From NCBI GenBank assembly GCA_002319875.1, contig DCFS01000177.1, positions 1-5,487 of the forward strand: 5,487 nt of DNA, given 5' to 3'. Below the pieces are notes generated by a model, which saw nothing but the letters and a program-made list of their open reading frames with translations, made no database searches and was not told where the DNA came from. The position numbers and the translations under genes were made by a program. The DNA comes from Treponema sp. UBA1798 (GTDB lineage Bacteria > Spirochaetota > Spirochaetia > Treponematales > Treponemataceae). This document shows positions 1-5,487 of this stretch, in pieces (positions within the stretch are counted from its first letter, which is position 1; the number at the start of each line of letters is the position of its first letter).

Positions 1-1875
1 GCGAAACCGGTACACGCCGGTAAAACGATAAAAAAAATGATTTCCTATATGGGCCGCTATAAAAGCCTGTGGCCTGTTGTGTTTATCTTTGTCCTTACCA
101 GTTCCGGAGCAGGTGTAGCAGGTACTTATTTCCTGAAACCGGTTATAAACCAGTATATTTTACCTCTTGTTGGCAAAAAAAATCCTGATCTTACCGCTTT
201 TGCATTGCTGCTGGTTAAAATGCTCAGCCTTTATTTTATCGGAGCCGCAGCTACCTGGATAAATCAGCGTGTTATGCTGTATATATCAACGCAGACACTG
301 TATTCGATCCGTACCGATTTGTTCCGGCATCTTGAAATGCTGCCCGTCAGTTATTATGACGGAAAAACACACGGCGAACTGATGTCTCTTTTTACGAATG
401 ATACCGATACACTGCGCGATATGCTGAGCCAGATGATTCCGCAGCTTATGTCTTCCGTTGTTACCGTAACCGGTGTTCTGGTTATGATGATTGTACTGAG
501 TCCGGTTCTCGCTGCAGTTCTTGTAATCATGCTGCTTCTTATTATGATCCTTGTAGGTAGAATCGGGAAAAAAAGTGCAGCTGCTTTTCGCGGGCAACAG
601 AAAAATATAGGTGTCATTAACGGCTATGTAGAAGAGATGATTGAAGGACAGAAAGTCGTAAAGGTTTTCAACAGGGAGGAAGAAACAGAACGTCGCTTTG
701 CTGTTCTTAACGACAAGCTCTGTGCTTCAGGAACCGATGCAAATACCTATGCGAATATTCTTGGTCCCATGATGAATAACTTTTCACATATACAATATGC
801 GGTTATTGCAATGTGCGGTTCGCTTATGGTTATAAATGGCTGGATGGATCTGGGGACAATTGCGTCGTTTCTGCAGTATACCCGTTCGTTCAGTCAGCCT
901 GTTTCCATGATAAGCCAGCAGTTTAACAGCGTGTTGAACGCACTTGCAGGTGCAGAGCGGATATTTGCAGTGATAGCGGAAGTTCCGGAGAATGATGGCG
1001 GAAATGTTACACTGGTTAATGCTGTGGAAACGGACGCGGATGCATCGGAGGATGGAAAAGTCCGGCTGGTACAGGCCTTCGCTCCGACAGGGGCCTGGGC
1101 ATGGAGCATCCCTGGCAGGAGGAAACTTGTCCGTCTTCGCGGTGATGTACGGCTCGATCATGTTACATTCGGGTATGAAAGAAATAAAACGGTACTGCAT
1201 GATATCAGTCTCCATGCTGAGCCCGGATGGAAGATTGCGCTGGTAGGTTCTACCGGCAGCGGAAAGACGACGATTACGAATCTGCTTACCCGCTTTTACG
1301 ATATCGAAGAAAATTGCGGAAGCATAACGTATGATGGTATCCCGCTGCAGAATATAAAGAAGGATGACCTCCGCCGTTCTCTGGGTATGGTACTGCAGGA
1401 TACACATCTGTTTACCGGTTCCATCCGGGATAATATCCGCTACGGAAATCTTGATGCGGGTGCAGCTCAGGTAGAAGCTGCTGCAAAACTTGCAAATGCT
1501 GATTCTTTTATCAGACACCTTGACAGGGGGTATGACACGGTAATTACTGCCGACGGAGAAAATTTAAGTCAGGGACAGCGGCAGCTGCTTTCTATTGCCC
1601 GGGCTGCCGTTGCCGATCCACCTGTTCTGATTCTTGATGAAGCGACCAGTTCGATTGATACGCGGACGGAAGCTCTCATTGAAAAAGGTATGAATCATCT
1701 GATGCAGGGACGGACAGTGTTTATTATTGCTCACCGGTTGTCTACGGTTCGTAACGCAGATGAAATTATCGTACTTGAACATGGTTCGATTGTTGAGCGC
1801 GGTACGCATGAACAGCTGCTTGCCATGAAAGGTACTTATTATCGTTTTTATACGGGGGCATTCGCGCTGGATTAA
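1..1875 (+). CDS. ABC half-exporter (permease fused to ATPase), YheH/BmrD-like, 5'-partial
   Basis: Inner-membrane ATP-driven exporter subunit of the multidrug/lipid (MsbA-like) type; the substrate cannot be read from sequence. Counting from the ATG at 37 (612 aa), an N-terminal membrane domain (about 11-310, with hydrophobic segments near 11-32, 56-76, 135-176 and 250-268) precedes an ATPase domain (about 370-612). The ATPase has A-loop Tyr380, Walker A GSTGSGKT (404-411), Q-loop Gln454, signature LSQGQ (510-514), Walker B VLILDE (530-535, catalytic Glu535 present), D-loop SSID and H-loop His566, so its site looks catalytically complete. A long linker (about 315-368) with a WAW motif resembles that of YheH/BmrD-like proteins, which pair with a second half-transporter; inference: a partner gene may lie just upstream. 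The frame is open from base 1, there is no Shine-Dalgarno before 37, and the residues encoded by 1-36 (AKPVHAGKTIKK) fit the usual pre-membrane leader, so the real start is probably outside the window. Confidence 0.93.
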   Translation, partial: AKPVHAGKTIKKMISYMGRYKSLWPVVFIFVLTSSGAGVAGTYFLKPVINQYILPLVGKKNPDLTAFALLLVKMLSLYFIGAAATWINQRVMLYISTQTLYSIRTDLFRHLEMLPVSYYDGKTHGELMSLFTNDTDTLRDMLSQMIPQLMSSVVTVTGVLVMMIVLSPVLAAVLVIMLLLIMILVGRIGKKSAAAFRGQQKNIGVINGYVEEMIEGQKVVKVFNREEETERRFAVLNDKLCASGTDANTYANILGPMMNNFSHIQYAVIAMCGSLMVINGWMDLGTIASFLQYTRSFSQPVSMISQQFNSVLNALAGAERIFAVIAEVPENDGGNVTLVNAVETDADASEDGKVRLVQAFAPTGAWAWSIPGRRKLVRLRGDVRLDHVTFGYERNKTVLHDISLHAEPGWKIALVGSTGSGKTTITNLLTRFYDIEENCGSITYDGIPLQNIKKDDLRRSLGMVLQDTHLFTGSIRDNIRYGNLDAGAAQVEAAAKLANADSFIRHLDRGYDTVITADGENLSQGQRQLLSIARAAVADPPVLILDEATSSIDTRTEALIEKGMNHLMQGRTVFIIAHRLSTVRNADEIIVLEHGSIVERGTHEQLLAMKGTYYRFYTGAFALD

Positions 1876-1886
1876 AAGTATTTGCA

Positions 1887-1915
1887 TTGTACACCTCTGC
1901 AAAATTCACTATAAT
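1887..1915 (+). promoter_or_regulatory. Predicted sigma-70 promoter of valS
   Basis: The -10 box TATAAT (1910-1915) matches consensus perfectly. Seventeen bases upstream is TTGTAC (1887-1892), a weak -35 that keeps only the TTG. Transcription would start near 1922, giving a leader of about 36 nt before the valS ATG. No extended -10 TG is present. The leader is too short for a T-box or other large riboswitch. Seen: the boxes and spacing; inferred: promoter activity. Confidence 0.5.
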
Positions 1916-1928
1916 AACACGTTATAGT
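1908..1928. repeat. Perfect 7-bp inverted repeat over the valS -10 and start site
   Basis: ACTATAA (1908-1914) and its exact reverse complement TTATAGT (1922-1928) are separated by 7 bases. The left arm overlaps the -10 box and the right arm covers the expected transcription start, which is a typical operator position. The sequence is AT-rich, so a chance match to a TATAAT-like string is possible. No regulator gene is visible in the window. Confidence 0.4.
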
Positions 1929-1945
1929 TATATATTCTTTTGATC

Positions 1946-1950
1946 AGAGG
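1946..1950 (+). promoter_or_regulatory. Shine-Dalgarno site deciding the valS start
   Basis: AGAGG lies 7 bases before the ATG at 1958. This fixes that ATG as the start rather than the in-frame TTG at 1940, which would place the ribosome site inside the coding region and add six residues not expected in the family. Confidence 0.75.
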
Positions 1951-1957
1951 TAGTTTC

Positions 1958-4729
1958 ATGAAGGCCATTGAACTGGAAAAGGCATATAATCCGAAAGATT
2001 TTGAAGACCGGCTTTATAAACGATGGTCCGAAGAGGGTTATTTTCATCCATGTTCTGATCCGGATTCTCCGGTTCATGGCGAATATGTACAAAAAAAGAA
2101 GACTTTGACTGCTGCGGAACTCCGCAGCGCAACTTTTACGGTAGTCATCCCTCCGCCGAACGTTACCGGTGTTCTTCATATGGGGCATGGTCTCAATAAT
2201 ACACTTCAGGATATCATTGTCCGCTATCACCGGATGAAGGGTGATAACACTTTGTGGATTCCCGGTACGGATCATGCCGGCATTGCTACGCAGAATGTTG
2301 TTGAACGGCAGCTGAAAAAAGAAGGTAAGACGCGGAATGATCTTGGACGGGATAAATTTCTTGAACGTACATGGGCAGTAAAAGAAGAACATCATGATAC
2401 AATCGTTAAGCAGCAGCGCAAACTGGGAAACAGTGTTGACTGGAAACGAGAGCGTTTTACAATGGACGAAGGACTTTCCAAAGCTGTCCGCGATGTATTT
2501 GTTACACTCTATGAACGGGGGCTTATCTATAAAGGGCATTATCTTGTAAACTGGTGTCCGCGTTGTGGTACAGCTCTTGCAGATGACGAAGTGGAACATA
2601 CTGATACGAACGGCGCGATGTACCATATATGGTATGAATACGCTGATGGTGCGGCTCCCGACGGATCTACCCGGATAGAAATCGCTACGACGCGGCCGGA
2701 AACACTGCTGGGTGACACGGCTGTAGCAGTAAATCCTGAAGATGAGCGCTATAAAGCTATTGTCGGCAAAAAATTAAAGCTGCCGCTGACAGGACGTATC
2801 ATACCGCTTATAGCTGATGCGTATGTCGACAGAGAATTCGGCACGGGAATGGTAAAGATTACCCCCGCCCATGATCCCAACGACTGGAATGTAGGAAAAC
2901 GCAACAATCTTGAAGTTATCAATATACTTAATCCTGACGGGACGCTGAATGAAAATTGTCCTGAAAAATACAGGGGCCTTACCTGTACAAAGGCCAGAGA
3001 ACTTATTATAAAGGATCTGACAGATCTCGGTTTGTTCAAAGGCGAAGAAAAAATTACCCATTCAGTCGGTCACTGCTACCGGTGCGGTACCGTCGTGGAG
3101 CCGTATCTGAGTGACCAGTGGTTTGTTAAAATGCAGCCGCTTGCAGAAAAAGCGCTGAAAGCATGGAAAGACGGGGACATCGTTTTTTACCCGCGGAAAT
3201 GGGAAAACACGTACCAGCGCTGGCTTGAGAATATACGCGACTGGTGCATAAGCCGCCAGTTATGGTGGGGACACCGGATTCCTGTGTGGTACTGCCGGAA
3301 ATGCGGAAAAACGATTGTATCGCGTGAAGATCCCGTCTGCTGTCCGGAATGCGGCGCAGGTACGGACCAGCTTGAACAGGATCCTGATGTTCTTGATACC
3401 TGGTTCAGTTCATGGTTGTGGCCGTTCAGTACGCTCGGATGGCCGGAGAAAGCGGATGACCTGGCTACCTTCTATCCGACAAATGCGCTTGTGACGGCAT
3501 ATGATATTATATTTTTCTGGGTTTCAAGAATGATTATGGCTGGCCTTGAGTTTACCGGTAAGGCACCGTTCCATGATATTTATATCCATGGGCTGGTACG
3601 CGATAAGCAGGGCCGTAAAATGAGTAAATCTTTAGGGAATGGAATAGATCCTCTTGAGATTATCGATGTATACGGTTCCGATGCCCTTAAGTTTACCCTT
3701 TCGTTTATGTGTGCCCAGGGGCAGGACATCCTTGTTGACAGGGAGTCATTCAAACTGGGCAGCCGCTTTGCAAATAAAATCTGGAATGCAAGCCGGTATA
3801 TTCTGGGTAACCTCGAAGACAGAACGCTCGTGCCGGTTACCGACAGCGATCTTTCGGAACTCGACCGGTGGATATATGCCTGCCTTGATCAGGCGGTACG
3901 GGAAGAACGCAGTGCTCTTGAAAGCTACCGCTATAATGACGCAGCTTCTACTTTATATGAATATTTCTGGAATGAATTTTGTGACTGGTACGTTGAAGCT
4001 ACCAAACTTTCTTTTAAGAACGGAGATGACCGGGAAAAAAATCGTGCCGTTTCCATCCTTCTTAATGTTCTTGAAGAAAGTCTTCGTCTGCTTCATCCTT
4101 TCCTTCCGTTCGTTACGGAAGAAATTTACGGAAAGCTGCCGCTTGCAGAGATCATTGAAAACCGCAGTAAAGCCGGTAAAAACAATATTGTTTCCAATTC
4201 CGTGTATTCGGGCATGCTGATAGCAGCACCCTATCCGGAAGCATCTGATTCCCGTATCAATGCGAAAATTACGGAACGCTTCAGCGTTCTTAAGGAATTG
4301 ATCGGTTCTGTCCGCGGTCTCCGGATGGAATGCGGCATAGATCCTGCTTTGAAAATACATCTTGCAGTACTCGTTGTTCCCGGAAGCGCTGCTGAAGTCT
4401 GCAGGGAAAAAAGCGATATGATTGAACTGCTGGCAGGTGTCGCACAGGTGAAGTTTGTCGATACCAAACCTCTTTCATCCGTCGGTGTCGTCGGCAGTGG
4501 TTTTGAAGCTTTTATTCTTGTTGACGAATCGGTAAACAGAGATGCGCTTGTTGTGCGGTTCAGAAAGGCTGTAGAAACAGAACAGAATCTTGCAGCAAAA
4601 TCGGAAGCCAAACTGCAGGGTAGTTTCGTCGAACATGCACCTGTCGAAGTTGTCGCTGCAGAGCGGGAAAAGCTTGAAGAGAGCAGACGCCGCATTGAAA
4701 AATTGTCGTCATATATTAAAAGCATTTGA
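1958..4729 (+). CDS. valS: Valyl-tRNA synthetase (class I)
   Basis: Cytoplasmic enzyme that attaches valine to tRNA-Val using ATP and edits mischarged threonine. The product is 923 aa, a normal size. Visible in order: class I HIGH motif as HMGH (74-77) within PPPNVTGVLHMGHG; CPRCG (200-204); the CP1 editing domain with ATTRPETLLGDTAVAVNP (243-260) and the GTGMVKITPAHDPND stretch (295-309; Asp306 and Asp309 are probable editing residues); CYRCG (373-377); SRQLWWGHRIPVW; CRKCG (446-450) and CCPECG (461-466), probably zinc-binding; DVLDTWFSSWLWPFS; KMSKS (554-558); the anticodon-binding helical domain from about 607; and a C-terminal coiled-coil arm (about 860-923). It lacks the insertion after KMSKS that E. 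coli ValS has. Between GYF (27-29) and IPPPN there are 34 residues, against 14 in E. coli ValS as recalled, so about 20 residues are inserted. The start at 1958 is backed by AGAGG and by the family-like MKAIELEKAYNPKDFEDRLY. The HD-domain gene follows after 31 bases, probably on the same transcript. Confidence 0.98.
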   Translation: MKAIELEKAYNPKDFEDRLYKRWSEEGYFHPCSDPDSPVHGEYVQKKKTLTAAELRSATFTVVIPPPNVTGVLHMGHGLNNTLQDIIVRYHRMKGDNTLWIPGTDHAGIATQNVVERQLKKEGKTRNDLGRDKFLERTWAVKEEHHDTIVKQQRKLGNSVDWKRERFTMDEGLSKAVRDVFVTLYERGLIYKGHYLVNWCPRCGTALADDEVEHTDTNGAMYHIWYEYADGAAPDGSTRIEIATTRPETLLGDTAVAVNPEDERYKAIVGKKLKLPLTGRIIPLIADAYVDREFGTGMVKITPAHDPNDWNVGKRNNLEVINILNPDGTLNENCPEKYRGLTCTKARELIIKDLTDLGLFKGEEKITHSVGHCYRCGTVVEPYLSDQWFVKMQPLAEKALKAWKDGDIVFYPRKWENTYQRWLENIRDWCISRQLWWGHRIPVWYCRKCGKTIVSREDPVCCPECGAGTDQLEQDPDVLDTWFSSWLWPFSTLGWPEKADDLATFYPTNALVTAYDIIFFWVSRMIMAGLEFTGKAPFHDIYIHGLVRDKQGRKMSKSLGNGIDPLEIIDVYGSDALKFTLSFMCAQGQDILVDRESFKLGSRFANKIWNASRYILGNLEDRTLVPVTDSDLSELDRWIYACLDQAVREERSALESYRYNDAASTLYEYFWNEFCDWYVEATKLSFKNGDDREKNRAVSILLNVLEESLRLLHPFLPFVTEEIYGKLPLAEIIENRSKAGKNNIVSNSVYSGMLIAAPYPEASDSRINAKITERFSVLKELIGSVRGLRMECGIDPALKIHLAVLVVPGSAAEVCREKSDMIELLAGVAQVKFVDTKPLSSVGVVGSGFEAFILVDESVNRDALVVRFRKAVETEQNLAAKSEAKLQGSFVEHAPVEVVAAEREKLEESRRRIEKLSSYIKSI
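2111..2128 (+). other. GC-rich hairpin inside the 5' part of valS
   Basis: GCTGCGG (2111-2117) and CCGCAGC (2122-2128) form a perfect 7-bp stem, six of its pairs G-C, around an AACT loop. It falls on ValS codons 52-57, within the extra N-terminal segment, about 190 nt after the predicted transcription start. No T-run follows, so it is not an intrinsic terminator. Any role in translation or RNA stability is speculative. Confidence 0.4.
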
Positions 4730-4744
4730 ACCGGTCGATTATTA

Positions 4745-4752
4745 AAGGGGAG
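4745..4752 (+). promoter_or_regulatory. Shine-Dalgarno site of the HD-domain gene
   Basis: The purine run AAGGGGAG contains GGAG (4749-4752), 8 bases before the ATG at 4761. It lies in the 31-base gap after valS, where no promoter or terminator is evident. This supports translation from its own site on the valS transcript. Confidence 0.75.
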
Positions 4753-4760
4753 AGTGCCGC

Positions 4761-5375
4761 ATGAAAGAAAAATATCAGATGAATGTAACAAAGCCAGGTC
4801 AGATGGATCGTCAGGCGATGCTCCAGTTAAAGGGTATTTTTCTTGCCCCCTATATGCAGCTTGCTACCGCTCTTATCGGGAAAGCCCGTTTCGCAGGCGG
4901 AAATATGTTCCGGCATCAGATTGATACGATGGGCATTCTTATCGATTACGGGTATATCGACAGTGTGCTGTTGAAGGCAGCCTGTATACATGATGTGATA
5001 GAGGATATTCCCGGTTTTGACCAGAAACTGATTCTCGATGTAGATGAAGAAAGCAGCGATGTTTATAAGCTCGTCCTGGAAGTAACAAAGAGGGAAGGAC
5101 AGAAAAAATCGGAGTATCTGCGCGGAATTATAGAACACGGCAGCCAGCGTGCAAAGGTCTTGAAATGTGCCGACCGGATCAGCAATATGATAAGCCTTGG
5201 CTTTGTTACGGATCCTGCGTTTATTGAACGCTACTGTGATGAAACAGAGTATTTCATATTACCTATCGCACTTGAAGTTGACTATAATATGTATCAGGAA
5301 TTGATAGATCTTGTTATTTCAAGACGGAAATATCTTGAAGATTCCGGATATATAAACAGAAATCAGAATAAGTAG
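4761..5375 (+). CDS. Stand-alone HD-domain protein, probable small alarmone ((p)ppGpp) hydrolase, RelA/SpoT-Mesh1 type
   Basis: A 204-aa cytoplasmic protein with a single HD domain (about 30-190) and no (p)ppGpp synthetase, TGS or ACT domain. The residues known from Rel/SpoT and Mesh1 hydrolases are all present with near-identical spacing: Arg43, His52, the HD pair His77-Asp78, Glu81-Asp82 (AACIHDVIED), and Asp138 with Asn142 (KCADRISNM, like the KLADRLHNM of Rel). The VTK element at 108-110 also matches Rel. The length is close to Mesh1-like small alarmone hydrolases (about 180-200 aa). Established: such residues bind a manganese ion and remove the 3'-pyrophosphate of (p)ppGpp. Inferred: that this protein does so; it could instead act on another nucleotide such as NADPH, as reported for Mesh1. 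The first 29 residues look unlike the family core. No signal peptide or membrane segment is present. The start is supported by a good Shine-Dalgarno. The gene lies 31 bases behind valS and ahead of a likely terminator, so it probably closes the operon. Confidence 0.85.
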   Translation: MKEKYQMNVTKPGQMDRQAMLQLKGIFLAPYMQLATALIGKARFAGGNMFRHQIDTMGILIDYGYIDSVLLKAACIHDVIEDIPGFDQKLILDVDEESSDVYKLVLEVTKREGQKKSEYLRGIIEHGSQRAKVLKCADRISNMISLGFVTDPAFIERYCDETEYFILPIALEVDYNMYQELIDLVISRRKYLEDSGYINRNQNK

Positions 5376-5408
5376 AATAAAAAGCGCTGATTAAATCAGG
5401 ACGCATGA

Positions 5409-5432
5409 ATAACCGGCTCCCGGTTATGTTTT
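5409..5432 (+). terminator. Probable intrinsic terminator after the valS-HD operon
   Basis: ATAACCGG (5409-5416) and CCGGTTAT (5420-5427) form a perfect 8-bp stem with a CTC loop. GTTTT follows at 5428-5432. It begins 33 bases after the HD gene stop. The T-run is short (4), so termination may be partial. The same bases are also in an open frame starting at the ATG at 5405, which has a poorly spaced ribosome site, so a reading as coding sequence is less likely but not excluded. Confidence 0.65.
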
Positions 5433-5445
5433 GCAATTCTGCAAA
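5430..5445. repeat. Small inverted repeat TTTGCA-N4-TGCAAA
   Basis: A perfect 6-bp inverted repeat directly follows the terminator stem and overlaps its T-run. The same arms, TTTGCA and TGCAAA, occur with an 11-base gap at 1881-1903 in front of valS. It may be a protein-binding site for a gene beyond the right edge, or chance in AT-rich intergenic DNA. Confidence 0.3.
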
Positions 5446-5487
5446 TTATATGGTTTGTCTTCCCTGGAAAACAGGACCTTTTATTCG

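Noticed and set aside
784..1518. 244-codon open frame on the - strand
   Set aside because: Lies entirely inside the exporter gene, which has clear family motifs. The product shows no recognisable domain and there is no ribosome site; it is a shadow frame.
1940..1957. TTG start extending ValS by six residues
   Set aside because: AGAGG would then fall inside the coding region. The ATG at 1958 has ideal spacing and gives a family-like N-terminus.
1876..1957. T-box leader or terminator between the exporter and valS
   Set aside because: The gap is only 82 bases, has no T-box-like structure, and the one weak hairpin (TTTGCA/TGCAAA) has no T-run after it.
1928..2626. 232-codon open frame on the - strand over the valS promoter and 5' end
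   Set aside because: Antisense to conserved ValS catalytic motifs, with a low-complexity, Phe/Cys/Ile-rich product and no family resemblance.
5387..5399. Small hairpin CTGAT-TAA-ATCAG after the HD gene
   Set aside because: Only 5 bp, AT-rich and without a T-run; the stronger stem at 5409-5427 is the better terminator.
5463..5482. Second terminator-like hairpin CCTG-GAAAA-CAGG with a TTTT run
   Set aside because: A stem of only 4 bp with ACC before the T-run. It is too weak to call, though it could back up the first terminator.

Overview
The window carries three genes, all on the + strand. They are the 3' part of a half-size ABC exporter (open at the left edge), a complete valyl-tRNA synthetase (valS), and a small stand-alone HD-domain protein of the RelA/SpoT-Mesh1 type. 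No RNA gene, insertion sequence, CRISPR array or phage-like feature is visible.

Organism: a bacterium of intermediate GC. The ValS N-terminus, the type of ABC exporter, and a valS gene without a T-box leader (its 5' leader is only about 36 nt) suggest a spirochaete of the Treponema kind. This is inference from family resemblance. A clostridial relative is the main alternative, because the ABC half-exporter has the long linker also seen in clostridial YheH/BmrD-like proteins.

Layout: positions 1-1875 hold the exporter. Its reading frame is open to the window edge and has no convincing ribosome site at the first ATG (37), so the true start is probably outside. Positions 1876-1957 are an 82-base gap. 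It contains a perfect TATAAT -10 box with a weak -35 at 17-bp spacing, a perfect 7-bp inverted repeat covering the -10 and the expected transcription start, and a Shine-Dalgarno site for valS. valS follows at 1958-4729. Thirty-one bases later, with its own good Shine-Dalgarno, comes the HD-domain gene (4761-5375), almost certainly on the same transcript. A perfect 8-bp hairpin followed by a short T-run (5409-5432) is the likely end of this two-gene operon.

How the genes may work together: valS charges tRNA-Val. The downstream protein keeps every residue known to be needed for (p)ppGpp hydrolysis in Rel enzymes but has no synthetase domain, so it looks like a small alarmone hydrolase. Pairing a tRNA synthetase with an alarmone-degrading enzyme in one transcript is the most interesting point here, since uncharged tRNA is the classical trigger of alarmone synthesis. 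The exporter appears to be a separate unit that happens to lie upstream, although no clear terminator separates it from valS.
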